Shown: piece after piece, positions 46,282-59,451 of the stretch
Layout: the number at the start of each line of letters is the position of its first letter
How positions within the stretch are numbered: the stretch's first letter is position 1
From: Bartonella sp. ML69XJBT
GTDB lineage: Bacteria; Pseudomonadota; Alphaproteobacteria; Rhizobiales; Rhizobiaceae
Direction: 5' to 3'
NCBI RefSeq assembly: GCF_028618515.1
Contig: NZ_JAQITB010000005.1
Location: forward strand, 1 to 64,000
Length of the DNA: 64,000 nucleotides
The notes under the pieces: model-generated
Database searches by the model: none
The model's input: only the letters and a program-made list of their open reading frames with translations
What the model was told of the DNA's origin: nothing
Position numbers and translations under genes: made by a program

Positions 46282-49200
46282 TTAACGTTTAAGAATGCGT
46301 ATGATCTCATGTCGTCCGGTTTTTTCCAACTTTATCCCTGCTTGAATATGAGCATATTTTTTCCCATCAACATGAAGCATATTTTCAACTCCCCATTTTA
46401 CGGTAATGGTATAAACAGCCTCATGAAATTTCATTTTTGCTTCATATTCAGACCATGAAGAAGGTAAATGTGGATCTAAGAATAATTGATCATCTTGACG
46501 ATTAATTCCAAGAATGGCTTGTGTTGCGGCCCGGTAGAACCAGCCTGCCGAACCTGTATACCATGTCCAACCACCTTGCCCACGATATGGTTCAATGGCG
46601 TAAATATCTGCGGCCATGACATAAGGTTCAACACGATAAATTTCAGGATTTTGTCCATGAGTAATCGGGTTAATCGCAGAAAATAAAGCATAAGCTTTAT
46701 CGCTTTCACCCATTTGCGCAAGCGCCAAAATACTCCAAATAGCACCATGCGTATATTGACCACCATTTTCTCGAATACCTGGAGGATAACCTTTAATATA
46801 GCCGGGTTCGAGAGTTGTTTTATCAAAAGGTGGCCAGAAAAGACGTATAAGACCGCTTTTTTCATCATACAGCTGTTCAAGCATTGATGCCATTGCTTGT
46901 TTTTGTCGCTCAAGCGATGCCATTTGCGAAATAACAGCCCAAGATTGAGCTATGGTATCAATTTTACATTCATCATTTATTTGAGAGCCAAGAGGTGTGC
47001 CATCATCAAAATAACCACGTCGATACCAAGCACCATCCCAACCGTTTTCTTCTAAGGATTTTGTTAAACGTTCAAGATATGCACTCCATTTTGCAACACG
47101 GGTGTTGTCACTCTGTTTTTTGGCAAGGGGGATAAATGTTTGTAGTGTGGTACCAAGAAACCATCCCAACCACGTGCTTTCCCCTTTTCCTTTAATACCT
47201 ACCAAATTCATGCCATCATTCCAATCTCCGCCTAAAATAAGAGGAAGTCCATGTGGTCCACAGCGTTTGATAGCAAGATCTAAAGCCAAAGCACAATGTT
47301 CATAAATTGTGGCGACCTTTAAGGATTGTATGGGCTTAAAATAAGCGTCTTGTTGTTCATTGTTGAGAGTATCTCCTTCAATAAAAGCAATAGGGGTATC
47401 AAGAAATATGCTATCACCAGTGGTGTTGACATAAAGCGCTGTGCCATAGGCAAGCCACACAATATCATCAGAAATACGCGTGCGAACACCGGCATTTGTA
47501 TCAGGCAACCACCAATGTTGTACATCGCCTTCGAGAAATTGATGTGCTGCGGCGTTTAACAATTGTTCACGCGCCAGTTTTGGATTCAATAATAATAAGG
47601 ACAAACTGTCTTGTAATTGGTCGCGAAAGCCAAATGCACCACTTGCTTGATAAAAGGCAGCGCGTGCCATCATACGGCAAGCGTAAATTTGATAAGGAAG
47701 CCAATGATTGACCATAAGATCAAAAGAGGGGTCAGGTGTTTTAACTTGGAATGGGGAAACAAAATCATCCCATTGCTGTTTTTGTTGTGTGAGCAGAATT
47801 TCAAAATCGCTTGCACGCACGTTGTCTAGTAAATTTTCCGCTTCTTGCCTATTTTCAGCACTGCCAAGATAGAAAATGATTTCTTTTGTTTGCCCTGGGT
47901 GAAGATCAATATCATAGGAAAATGCTGAACAAGGATCACAGCCTGCTTCAACTGTATTTGAAAGAGCATCTGCGTTACGGATCGCGTGAGGATGTGTCAC
48001 TGTTCCCGTTAGACCGATAAATTCAGTGCGATCAGTAGTCGTACTTGTTGGTATTTGGGAAGCAGACAAAAATGCCACTTGTTGCGATTTGTCGATGTGG
48101 TAGGGATTTTGGATAAAATGTGCACCACGTATAGGATCATAACAGGGGAGTATGAAAGGTGCATATTTTGTACGGACATTACCCAAAACCCATTCAACAT
48201 AATTATAAAGGCGTAAACTGCGTGTTTTTTTCCCACTATTTTTAAGGGTAAGTCGTGAAAGACGTACAGTTTTTTCTGGATAGAGTATATGGGTGAGCTC
48301 TAAGGCGATCTCTGTATGTGTGGATTTAAAGGTTGAAAATCCAAAACCGTGGCAAGCCTCATAGATAACATTTTCATCACATTCAACGGCAGAAACGGGT
48401 GAGAACCGTTTTAAAGAAAGGCGGTCTACAAGATAAAGTGCTTCTCCTGGACGGTTAGAAATGGGATCATTACTCCAAGGGGTTAGTTGATAATCACGGC
48501 TATTATTTGCCCAAGTAAAGAGTGCTCCTTCAGCAGAGACATGGAAGCCAAAGTTTTTATGAGCAATGATGTTAATCCATGGTTGTGGTGTGGTGGTATG
48601 TCCATGAAGACGTATTACATAATGATTATGATGATTAAATCCACCATAACCATTCCAATATTTTAGGTCATTTCCCTCAATGGGGAGAGGTGAAGTTTTT
48701 TGTTGACCGATAAGACCAAGAGAAGCAAAAAGGCTTTGCTCCGTTGATATTATACTTTGTCGTTCTTGATGATGTTTTGGGTCGTTTAATTGATAATAGG
48801 ATTCTTGATGGCTCTTATGGATGGTGAGATCAAAGTCATTATTGTCAAGGTGTTTAAGTTGTTCAGACAAAGATCCATTTTGCGCATCAAGAATGACGCG
48901 TGCTGAGGCAAGAAGGGTTTTAAAACTCTGTTCATTCATTTGATCACGCCGAAGTGTGAAAATATGTTGGCGTTCATCTGTATCATGAATGTGATGGCGA
49001 TAGGATTCGCATACCCATTCAATAGCATGTTGTGTATTTTGTATGTAGGAAAATGCCTGTTCATTAAGAATGACAAGATCAACAATAAGTCCACGCATAC
49101 GCCAATATTCATGTGCTTTAAGAAGTTCACGTAGAACAGTGATATCTCCCTCATTATCTAATCTGAGAAGACAGAGCGGAATGTCTCCTGAAAGTGACAT

Positions 49201-52200
49201 TGGCCAAAGATCAGATTGTTTACCAAGATTTTTTGCTAAGTTTTTTGGAGAAAGACGCCATGTTTGATCGAGATAGATAAGTGGTGTTGCATATTTTTGA
49301 TAGGTAATAGCTTCTTTCAGATCGATACCACTTTGATAGAGCGAGACTTGTGAGCGTGTCCATGCCATTGAAAATTCTTGCTGGAATATATTTGGTTGCT
49401 GATAATGTTTAATATAATTGTGCAGTGTTTCTTTTGCATGAGCAGCAAAAGTCCAAAAAATGAGTTCAATTTTTTCGTGTGCTGGAATTTTTACACGGCA
49501 TCGCAGTGAGATAATGGGATCAAGCACACAACCTTGACTGTTGCGAAAATGCGTATTGTTGTCAAATGCAGCAGGTCGATGAATAGATCGTCCTCGACCA
49601 ATAAACAGCAAGCGGTCCGTTTCAGCTTCTGTTTCTTGGATATTATCACCAGTAACAAAATGGGCAATGTGGATTTCAGGGTCATTGGGAGAGCGTTTGC
49701 GCCTTTTAGCAAAAATTGTTCTTCTTCCCTTAGCAATTTCTGTTTCTATAAACAATCGCGAAAAAGCAGGATGAGCTTGGTCTACATCTATTGTTGCGAG
49801 AGCAAGTTCACCATAAGAGGTCACTTCAATGATACGCTCTTTGTTTGTTGTATTAATAAGTTGAAGACGTCTACCTTCACCGCACCCTTCAGATGTAATA
49901 AGACATTCAAGTGTTGATTTGATACCATCAACCATTTTTGTATATTCAGCTTTTTCATCTGTAAAAATGCAGACTGCTTCTTCTCCGACAACACGTGTTG
50001 GCTCACCAGTTACAGACCACCAACGACCATTTTCTATATCACGGAGAAAGAACAAAATCCCTTGTTGATCTTCTGTTGCATCGGGAATAAAGCGCGTAAT
50101 CGCATAATCATGCCAACGGCTGTAACCAGAACCGTTGGCTGTCAATATTGTAGAATAGGAACCATTGGACAAGAGCAAAGTTTCACGTGGTTTAAGCAGC
50201 GGGTTCTTGATAATACGCAAAGGAGCATCGTTGAATTCTTGATAATTGTTACGCATGCGATGAATAACTTTGCTATGAATGATGGGAATTTGATGTGGTG
50301 CTCTTTCCTGTAATAAAAATTGGATTGCTTCAACGATTGGGTCACGGTGAAAGCGATCACGCATCCGCCCTTGAAAAATAACATTGTCGATAGCAAGAAT
50401 AGACATACCATGATGATGCGCATAATAATTGCGTACCACAGCGTATTTTTCGCCTGTTTTCACGCGTGAAGGGGTAAAATCAAGAGAATCGTAATAACCA
50501 TATGTTCCTAAAGCTCCAAGATTACGGAGATGTTTTAAATTAGTCACGGTTTGGTCAGGGACATATTGTGCTGCTAAAAGACTAGCATAGGGAGCAATAA
50601 CGGTATTGCGTGAGAGACCACGTTGGAGTCCGAGGCTTGGAACACCAAAATGAGCATATTGGTAATTCATTAACTGATCACGAGCGTTAAATGCCGCTTC
50701 TGAAATGCCCCAAGGTACTCCACGTTTATAGGCATATTGTATTTGATGATGAATAATCAGTCGATTGGTTTGATCGAGGAGAGATCCCAAAGGTTCGTGC
50801 ATAATAAGGGATGGCATGAGATATTCGAACATGGAGCCAGACCATGATAACAATGCACCTTTCCAACCAATGGGGACGAGGAGTCGACCAAGATGAAACC
50901 AATGTTTTACTTTTATATCGCCTTTTGCGATAGCAAAAAGACTTGCAAGGCGCGCTTCTGAGGCGAGTAAATCATAACAATTTTCATCGAGTTTATTTTC
51001 TTGCACACGATACCCAATAGACAAAAGATGACGTTCAGGTTGTTCTAAAAAGTCAAATTTCATATCCAAGGCAAATTGCCGCGCTTCTACAGCCAAACTA
51101 GTTAATTTTTGCGATAATTTTTCACTGTCGTAGCCGCTAGTAGCGTCATGGTGGTGAGCTTCACAGGTTTCTAAAAGACATTTTGCCCAAGAGAGTGTTT
51201 GAGAGGATTTTGTCGTTTGAACTTTTTGATGAAGTTCATCTATTAAGTGGATAAGATCACGAGCGATAAGTGATAGCTTGGTAAGCTGAGAAATGATGGT
51301 GTTTGGTGTTTCTACGACAGTACTCATACAATGATCAAAATTGGTGATGTGCTTTTCGATTTTTTGATGTAAGGAATGTAAAATAGGTTGATTATCCGGA
51401 ATTTCTTTGACAGTTTCTTCCAAAAGAGCATGAACATCACGCAAGCCGTCCAGATCACTTTGAATAAAAATATAAGGTTTTTCAGCCCATTCTCTTAAGG
51501 CTGAAGCAAGGGTCAGTAAATGGCCAGCAAGATTTCCTGAATCAACAGTTGATACATAAGTGGGTAAAAGAGGTTTGAGAGTATCCGTTTCATACCAGTT
51601 ATAAAGATGCCCACGAAATTTTTCCATTTTTGCAAGAGAGCTTAATGTACTTTCAATGCGGATAATGGTTTCTTTACAACTAATCCAGCCAAAGTCACGC
51701 GCAGCAATAACAGAAAGAAGATAAAGCCCAATATTGGTAGGAGATGTGCGTTGTGCAATCAGAGGTTCAGGATCTTCTTGAAAATTATCGGGGGGCAAAT
51801 AATTGCTTTGCGCATTGACAAAGGTTGCATAATAAAGCCATGTCCGTCGTGCAATAGAGCGTAGCATTTTTTTATCTTCAAAAGAACTATGAAGAGTATC
51901 TTGAAATGTTGAGGGTTGACTCACAATCCATGCAATTAAGGGTGAAAAAAACCATGACAGACCAAACGGTAAGGCAATAAAGCTTGCAAAATTATGGGAA
52001 AAGAAAGGAAGTGCTATAGCAAGAAGCCCCATAAGCGTTGCTGACCACATTGTAAAGATATAGAAGCTCAGACTATTGGGAATAGATTTTGTTGCAGCCG
52101 AGGTTTTCCATTCAAGCAAGTACTGTTTTGAAATCGTTATGCGATAAAGTGTGCGGATAATTGCATCAGTCATAAAATAAGCTGCATGAGCAAGAAATGT

Positions 52201-54843
52201 CATTTTAAGAAATATATTTGCGCCTGTCAGGGTCGTTTTATTGAAGATTAATTGAAAATACCCACGTAAAGAATCATCAATATTGGATGGAACAAGCGTT
52301 TGTAAGATACTTAAAATTGGTGCAATGAAGAGACTAAAGAGCAAGAATGTTTGCCAAATAATTGCACTCTTTAATGGCAAAAGAGACCATCCAGCAAAGG
52401 CAGCAATGAGCCACATAAGTGGTGTGAGAGAACGGCGCAGATTATCTTGCATTTTCCAACGTGTCGTAGAGCTAATTTGACGAGGGAAAAAGAGATAAGG
52501 CAAGAGTTGCCAATCTCCACGAATCCAACGGTGATAACGTGCAATATCCATATTATAAGCTATTGGATAATCCTCAATGATTTCCACATCACTCACCAGT
52601 GCGGTACGTGCATATCCTCCTTCTAAAAGGTCATGACTAAGAACAGTATTTTCTTTAATTTTGCCATCAAGTGCTTGCTGAAATGCATCAAGATTATAAA
52701 GACCTTTGCCAATAAAAGTTCCTTCTCCCAAAAGGTCTTGATAGGTATCAGAAACAGCAAAGACATAAGGATCAATACCGCGATTGGTAGAAAAAACCCG
52801 TTGCAAAATTGATGTTTCTTTTCCTGTGGTAAGAGAAGGCGTAATACGGGGTTGTAAAATGCTATAGCCTTTTATAATCTTTTCATGGAGCGGATCAAAA
52901 GTATGACGGTTGAGTGGATGGTTCAGTTTTCCAACAAGTTTTGTGACACATTCAGGGGTTAGGCGTGTATCTGCGTCCAGCGTCATAACAAAACGGCAAT
53001 CCATGGGAAGATGTGGGTTAGGGGGATAAAAGCTAGTGTTTTTATCACCTCTTAATAACAGATTGAGTTCGTGAAGTTTACCACGCTTTCGCTCCCATCC
53101 CATCCAGCATTTTTCGCTGGTATTATAAAGGCGTCGACGGTGTAAAAGGAAAAAAAGAGGGATATCATCACGATGATAACGACAATTAAGTTTATCGATA
53201 CTCTTTTGTGCGTAATACAGCAATTCAAGATCATCTTGCGTTTGCTCTAAGGGAGAATCTACCCAATCTGTGAGAAGTGCAAAATGGATGGCGCCTTTAG
53301 GATTGGAAAGGTAATGCACTTCAAGATTGCGCACTTGCTCATCAATATAATCACGTGAGGTGATTAAAGTAGGCACAACAACCATTGTGCGTGCATGTTC
53401 CGGAATCCCCTTTTTATATTCATAACCAATGAGTTGTTTTGAGGGAATAATCCATGAAACAACAGTGTTGAAAAAAGCAAAAGCAGCATCCATAGCAGGA
53501 AACAGCGCTAATGCAGTGAAAAGAAGAGATATCCAGAGTGTTTCAGATGTCTGTAAGAGAGCGTAGATTGTAAGCAAAAGGATAAGCGTGAGAAAAGAGA
53601 CAGGAATAGTAATAATGCGTATCTTTGAAGAGCAGAAAAACCGTGCCCATTTTATAAGCAAAGGTGGAGTATAGCCACATGCTTTTTCAAAACTATGCTG
53701 CCCATCACCGATAAGGTACCACCCAACAGAGGAGTGCAGAAGTGTATTTTCAGAAGGAGAACGTGCTATTTCTATCGCTTTTCGTGCAACTTCCCATTCA
53801 CTAAGGGGTGAAAAGCGAGCAATTTTTTCGATCACTTGTCGATAAATATTGCGTGAATGAGCATCAATTTCGGAAAAATCACTATTTTCATGCAAAATAG
53901 AGTCTACAGAACTAACAGTTTCAAACCATACTGTCCAATCAACATCACCAAGTGCTTTAAGGGAACGGATAATATTGCCCATGGTGACACCATCTGCTGC
54001 TTGGCGCATATGTTCATCAGTTGTGGCGATTTCTAGGCTACTGCCTTGGTTTTGTAATTGCTGTTCAAGCCAATTTAATGCGGTTGTTGAATCGACAGAT
54101 GCACTACGCAGACGATAGAATAAATGGGCTGAAAAGTTTGGATAAACAGTGAATAGTGCATAACGAGTAAAAAGAGTATGTAATTTTGTTTCATTATCAG
54201 TGAGGGAAATTTTATCAGCAACTTTATGGGCAAGCTGGCGCATAGTGCGTGTTTGTTCAATACGCAGTGCAAGACGACGGACATTTTCAATGAGCAACAT
54301 CTGTATAACAGAAGGAAGAGCCCATAATTCACCAATTTTGAGAGCACAAACTTCTTGAAATCCATTGATCATAGTCGTGAGTGTTTTTTGTGAAAATATG
54401 CTGTCCGTATGGGCAATATAAAGCCAAGCTAAAGCAAAGATACGTGGTATGTCTTCCTTTTGTTTATAAAGAGGAAGTTGTTTAATGAAGGACTTAGATA
54501 AGTTACGACGGAGTTGTTGTATTGTTTTGTCAATAGTATAATGATTATCAAGCAGCCATTGAGCAGATGGCGCCATGGTTTCATCGTTTCGAGCAGCAAT
54601 ATAACAGGTGTTAAAGACACGGAGAATAAGTTTAGCATTTTCATCCAACCTTTTGTGAAAATTATTTTCTCCTTTATATTCAGGAAGGAGGATTTCTTTT
54701 TTAGAGGCTATGTCATAGCCTAATTTATAAAGTTCATCCTGCGATTTATGAGTTGAACGAAGAGGAGCATTGGTCTGAGTCAAGTGATAGTTTTTTGTTG
54801 GCTGAGAAAAGAAATACTTTAGGAAAGATATTGTGAATGCCAT
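46282..54843 (-). CDS. ndvB: Cyclic beta-1,2-glucan synthase
   Basis: A giant inner-membrane enzyme (2853 residues; Brucella Cgs and rhizobial NdvB/ChvB are of similar size) that starts, extends and closes cyclic beta-1,2-glucan for the periplasm. Membrane helices lie at about 410-470, 800-860 and 885-980. The cytoplasmic GT84 domain between them has the DADTRL metal motif (about 628) and RYHRWIRGDWQ (about 778). A glycoamylase-like segment (about 1400-1490, with NYYAHHHGMS) and a C-terminal GH94 phosphorylase-like domain (GGDWNDGMN about 2540) control chain length. The ATG at 54843 is listed; an upstream in-frame TTG (54858) has a better-placed GAGAT. No export gene (ndvA) is nearby. Confidence 0.95.
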   Translation of the reverse strand: MAFTISFLKYFFSQPTKNYHLTQTNAPLRSTHKSQDELYKLGYDIASKKEILLPEYKGENNFHKRLDENAKLILRVFNTCYIAARNDETMAPSAQWLLDNHYTIDKTIQQLRRNLSKSFIKQLPLYKQKEDIPRIFALAWLYIAHTDSIFSQKTLTTMINGFQEVCALKIGELWALPSVIQMLLIENVRRLALRIEQTRTMRQLAHKVADKISLTDNETKLHTLFTRYALFTVYPNFSAHLFYRLRSASVDSTTALNWLEQQLQNQGSSLEIATTDEHMRQAADGVTMGNIIRSLKALGDVDWTVWFETVSSVDSILHENSDFSEIDAHSRNIYRQVIEKIARFSPLSEWEVARKAIEIARSPSENTLLHSSVGWYLIGDGQHSFEKACGYTPPLLIKWARFFCSSKIRIITIPVSFLTLILLLTIYALLQTSETLWISLLFTALALFPAMDAAFAFFNTVVSWIIPSKQLIGYEYKKGIPEHARTMVVVPTLITSRDYIDEQVRNLEVHYLSNPKGAIHFALLTDWVDSPLEQTQDDLELLYYAQKSIDKLNCRYHRDDIPLFFLLHRRRLYNTSEKCWMGWERKRGKLHELNLLLRGDKNTSFYPPNPHLPMDCRFVMTLDADTRLTPECVTKLVGKLNHPLNRHTFDPLHEKIIKGYSILQPRITPSLTTGKETSILQRVFSTNRGIDPYVFAVSDTYQDLLGEGTFIGKGLYNLDAFQQALDGKIKENTVLSHDLLEGGYARTALVSDVEIIEDYPIAYNMDIARYHRWIRGDWQLLPYLFFPRQISSTTRWKMQDNLRRSLTPLMWLIAAFAGWSLLPLKSAIIWQTFLLFSLFIAPILSILQTLVPSNIDDSLRGYFQLIFNKTTLTGANIFLKMTFLAHAAYFMTDAIIRTLYRITISKQYLLEWKTSAATKSIPNSLSFYIFTMWSATLMGLLAIALPFFSHNFASFIALPFGLSWFFSPLIAWIVSQPSTFQDTLHSSFEDKKMLRSIARRTWLYYATFVNAQSNYLPPDNFQEDPEPLIAQRTSPTNIGLYLLSVIAARDFGWISCKETIIRIESTLSSLAKMEKFRGHLYNWYETDTLKPLLPTYVSTVDSGNLAGHLLTLASALREWAEKPYIFIQSDLDGLRDVHALLEETVKEIPDNQPILHSLHQKIEKHITNFDHCMSTVVETPNTIISQLTKLSLIARDLIHLIDELHQKVQTTKSSQTLSWAKCLLETCEAHHHDATSGYDSEKLSQKLTSLAVEARQFALDMKFDFLEQPERHLLSIGYRVQENKLDENCYDLLASEARLASLFAIAKGDIKVKHWFHLGRLLVPIGWKGALLSWSGSMFEYLMPSLIMHEPLGSLLDQTNRLIIHHQIQYAYKRGVPWGISEAAFNARDQLMNYQYAHFGVPSLGLQRGLSRNTVIAPYASLLAAQYVPDQTVTNLKHLRNLGALGTYGYYDSLDFTPSRVKTGEKYAVVRNYYAHHHGMSILAIDNVIFQGRMRDRFHRDPIVEAIQFLLQERAPHQIPIIHSKVIHRMRNNYQEFNDAPLRIIKNPLLKPRETLLLSNGSYSTILTANGSGYSRWHDYAITRFIPDATEDQQGILFFLRDIENGRWWSVTGEPTRVVGEEAVCIFTDEKAEYTKMVDGIKSTLECLITSEGCGEGRRLQLINTTNKERIIEVTSYGELALATIDVDQAHPAFSRLFIETEIAKGRRTIFAKRRKRSPNDPEIHIAHFVTGDNIQETEAETDRLLFIGRGRSIHRPAAFDNNTHFRNSQGCVLDPIISLRCRVKIPAHEKIELIFWTFAAHAKETLHNYIKHYQQPNIFQQEFSMAWTRSQVSLYQSGIDLKEAITYQKYATPLIYLDQTWRLSPKNLAKNLGKQSDLWPMSLSGDIPLCLLRLDNEGDITVLRELLKAHEYWRMRGLIVDLVILNEQAFSYIQNTQHAIEWVCESYRHHIHDTDERQHIFTLRRDQMNEQSFKTLLASARVILDAQNGSLSEQLKHLDNNDFDLTIHKSHQESYYQLNDPKHHQERQSIISTEQSLFASLGLIGQQKTSPLPIEGNDLKYWNGYGGFNHHNHYVIRLHGHTTTPQPWINIIAHKNFGFHVSAEGALFTWANNSRDYQLTPWSNDPISNRPGEALYLVDRLSLKRFSPVSAVECDENVIYEACHGFGFSTFKSTHTEIALELTHILYPEKTVRLSRLTLKNSGKKTRSLRLYNYVEWVLGNVRTKYAPFILPCYDPIRGAHFIQNPYHIDKSQQVAFLSASQIPTSTTTDRTEFIGLTGTVTHPHAIRNADALSNTVEAGCDPCSAFSYDIDLHPGQTKEIIFYLGSAENRQEAENLLDNVRASDFEILLTQQKQQWDDFVSPFQVKTPDPSFDLMVNHWLPYQIYACRMMARAAFYQASGAFGFRDQLQDSLSLLLLNPKLAREQLLNAAAHQFLEGDVQHWWLPDTNAGVRTRISDDIVWLAYGTALYVNTTGDSIFLDTPIAFIEGDTLNNEQQDAYFKPIQSLKVATIYEHCALALDLAIKRCGPHGLPLILGGDWNDGMNLVGIKGKGESTWLGWFLGTTLQTFIPLAKKQSDNTRVAKWSAYLERLTKSLEENGWDGAWYRRGYFDDGTPLGSQINDECKIDTIAQSWAVISQMASLERQKQAMASMLEQLYDEKSGLIRLFWPPFDKTTLEPGYIKGYPPGIRENGGQYTHGAIWSILALAQMGESDKAYALFSAINPITHGQNPEIYRVEPYVMAADIYAIEPYRGQGGWTWYTGSAGWFYRAATQAILGINRQDDQLFLDPHLPSSWSEYEAKMKFHEAVYTITVKWGVENMLHVDGKKYAHIQAGIKLEKTGRHEIIRILKR

Positions 54844-55011
54844 ATTATTAATATTCAATTATGTTATCTCTTTGTATTTAATAGGCTGTAAGCATTTTAT
54901 CTTAATAATAAGTAGTTCATAGAAAAAAATAAACTTTCTGTTTTTTTAAGAATATTTATAATTTTTAACGAGATAACTGAAAAAATAAGTAAACAATTTT
55001 TTAAAACAAAT

Positions 55012-55040
55012 AAAAAAGGCCGCTAGAAAAACAAGCGACC
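55012..55040 (-). terminator. Terminator of rpsA
   Basis: On the minus strand GGTCGC pairs with GCGGCC (one G-U) across an 11-nt loop and runs into six T. It lies 35 bp past the rpsA stop. Confidence 0.75.
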
Positions 55041-55075
55041 CTACTTTATAGATAATTTCTTTTAACAATGGAACA

Positions 55076-56776
55076 TTAATCTTGTTCTTGTTTTTTCAAA
55101 GCAGCACCGAGAATATCACCAAGAGAAGCGCCTGAGTCTGTAGAACCGTACTGTGCAACGGCTTCTTTTTCTTCTGCTATTTCTAAAGCTTTGATAGACA
55201 CTGAAAGTTTACGTGTTTTCTTATCAAATGCGGTGATGCGGGCATCAACTCTTTGACCAATAGAAAAACGTTCAGGACGCTGTTCATCACGATCACGAGC
55301 GAGATCAGCACGGCGAATGGTTGTTTCAAGGTTATGGTCAATTAATTTGACATCAATATCATTGTCATTAACGGCGATCACTTCACATGTTACAACAGCC
55401 CCTTTGCGAAGTTCACCTGCTGCTGCTGCTTCTCCAACTTTATCACTAGAAAGTTGCTTAATTCCAAGAGAGATACGTTCTTTTTCAACATCAACATCAA
55501 GGACCACAGCTTTAACGATATCACCTTTATTGTAAGTATCAATGACTTGTTCACCAGGGCGATTCCAGTCAAGATCAGAGAGATGAACCATGCCATCAAC
55601 ATCACCTTCAAGACCAATGAAGAGACCAAATTCTGTCTTATTTTTAACCTCTCCTTCGATTTGTGAATTGACAGGAAATTTGTTAGCAAAAGCAACCCAT
55701 GGATTTTCAAATGTCTGCTTTAAGCCAAGAGAAATACGCCGTTTAGAAGGATCAATTTCAAGTACAACCACTTCTACTTCTTGTGATGTAGACAGAATTT
55801 TTCCAGGATGAACATTTTTCTTTGTCCAACTCATTTCAGAGACATGGATCAATCCTTCGATTCCTGGCTCTATTTCAACGAAACCACCATAATCAGTAAT
55901 GTTGGTAACAGCACCGGTGATTTTTTTACCCACAGGATATCTGGCACTGATGCTTTCCCAAGGATCACTTTCAAGCTGCTTCATGCCAAGAGAGATACGG
56001 TGTGTATCTTGATTTATGCGAATAATCTGGACTTTAATTGTTTGCCCAATGGTGAGAACTTCTGATGGATGATTAACGCGTCGCCAAGCCATATCTGTGA
56101 CGTGTAAGAGCCCATCAATTCCACCAAGATCAACGAAGGCACCGTAATCAGTAATATTTTTAACCACACCTTCAACAATTTGGTTTTCTTCAAGATTTTG
56201 TACAATTTCTGAACGTTGTTCAGCACGACTTTCTTCTAAGACAGTGCGGCGTGAAACAACAATATTACCACGACGACGATCCATTTTTAAAATTTCAAAG
56301 GATTGTGAATTGTGCATAAGAGGTGAAACATCACGGATGGGGCGAATATCAACTTGGCTACGGGGTAAAAAAGCAACGGCACCATCAAGGTCGACTGTAA
56401 AGCCGCCTTTTACTTGGCTAAAGATAACCCCATCAACGCGTACACCAGCATTAAATTTTTCTTCCAAACGAATCCAGCTTTCTTCACGCCGTGCTTTTTC
56501 ACGCGATAGAACAGCTTCACCCATCGCATTTTCAATGCGTTCAATGTAAACTTCAACTTCATCGCCAACTTGTAAGGAACCGTCTTTTCCTTTAGCTCCA
56601 AATTCTTTGAGTGGAATACGTCCTTCGACTTTAAGTCCAGCATCAATAATGGCCATGTCTTTCTCGATTGCAATAATGCGACCTTTAACAACGGATCCTT
56701 CATTAAGATCATTGGTTTGAAAGGATTCCATAAGAAGGGCTTCGAAATCCGCTGTTGTGGGATTGTATTGTGACAT
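55076..56776 (-). CDS. rpsA: Ribosomal protein bS1
   Basis: S1 holds mRNA on the 30S subunit. The 566-residue chain has six S1 (OB-fold) repeats; repeats 3-5 are the most alike (GVVKNITDYGAFVDLGGIDGLLHVTDMAW, GAVTNITDYGGFVEIEPGIEGLIHVSEMSW, GEVKNKTEFGLFIGLEGDVDGMVHL). The ATG at 56776 has AGGAG 7 nt upstream and is chosen over the longer frame to 56842. It is downstream of cmk, the classic cmk-rpsA pair. Confidence 0.97.
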   Translation of the reverse strand: MSQYNPTTADFEALLMESFQTNDLNEGSVVKGRIIAIEKDMAIIDAGLKVEGRIPLKEFGAKGKDGSLQVGDEVEVYIERIENAMGEAVLSREKARREESWIRLEEKFNAGVRVDGVIFSQVKGGFTVDLDGAVAFLPRSQVDIRPIRDVSPLMHNSQSFEILKMDRRRGNIVVSRRTVLEESRAEQRSEIVQNLEENQIVEGVVKNITDYGAFVDLGGIDGLLHVTDMAWRRVNHPSEVLTIGQTIKVQIIRINQDTHRISLGMKQLESDPWESISARYPVGKKITGAVTNITDYGGFVEIEPGIEGLIHVSEMSWTKKNVHPGKILSTSQEVEVVVLEIDPSKRRISLGLKQTFENPWVAFANKFPVNSQIEGEVKNKTEFGLFIGLEGDVDGMVHLSDLDWNRPGEQVIDTYNKGDIVKAVVLDVDVEKERISLGIKQLSSDKVGEAAAAGELRKGAVVTCEVIAVNDNDIDVKLIDHNLETTIRRADLARDRDEQRPERFSIGQRVDARITAFDKKTRKLSVSIKALEIAEEKEAVAQYGSTDSGASLGDILGAALKKQEQD

Positions 56777-56907
56777 AAGAACTCCTGATACATACCTTGA
56801 ATTTAAAGGTATAAGCGCTAGGTTAGTGTTAACATGGGGCAAGTTCCTGCCTTTTTCCTTGAATACAGAAAAAAATTAGCGCTCGGCCGGAAATCACCTT
56901 TACAACT

Positions 56908-58901
<1,994 letters not shown>

Positions 58902-59070
58902 CTAAATTTTACGAAATTAATCCCCTCCTTAGCACATGCTTTGAGAGGCGTCATGAGGAAATCTATGGAGAATGATGTATTTATCTTTTGACAAAGACAT
59001 TATTTTTTGATTAAGCACCATGAAATTTATTTTTTAATGGAATGATAGTTAAGCAAAAGAGGCACGGTTT

Positions 59071-59451
59071 ATGGCAAAACAGGATCTTGGAACTAAGCGT
59101 GTTGATCCAGAAACGGGAAAGAAGTTTTATGATCTTAATCGCGACCCTATTGTATCGCCTTATACAGGGATTTCTTATCCACGTTCTTATTTTGAGGTTG
59201 CAGCAGCTGAAGCAAATAGTGAAGAAGATGTTGATACTGAAGAGCTTGATACAGCACTTGAGAAATCTGCCTTTATGCTTCTTGAAGAGGATGGTGACGA
59301 TTCTAAAGATGATGATCTTCCTGATTTGGAGGATGGTGATGTTGATCTTGGTGATGACGATGATGCCTTTTTGTCCCATGATGAGGACGATGAGGATGAT
59401 GATGTTGCCGATATTCTCGGAGGCGGTGTTTCTAACGACGATGATTCTTGA
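59071..59451 (+). CDS. TIGR02300 (FYDLN acid domain) family protein
   Basis: A 126-residue acidic protein typical of alphaproteobacteria. The N-terminus (MAKQDLGTKRVDPETGKKFYDLNRDPIVSPYTG) is the family core. The second half is almost wholly Asp/Glu with few other residues, so probably disordered. Function is unknown. GAGG lies 8 nt before the ATG. The usual neighbours are aroA (divergent) and a tRNA-Ala, both present here. Confidence 0.88.
   Translation: MAKQDLGTKRVDPETGKKFYDLNRDPIVSPYTGISYPRSYFEVAAAEANSEEDVDTEELDTALEKSAFMLLEEDGDDSKDDDLPDLEDGDVDLGDDDDAFLSHDEDDEDDDVADILGGGVSNDDDS

Noticed and set aside
46128-46310. Small frame through the 19-bp tandem repeat with repeated FIGLY-like peptides
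   Set aside because: The peptide is only the translation of the DNA repeat; no start signal or family.
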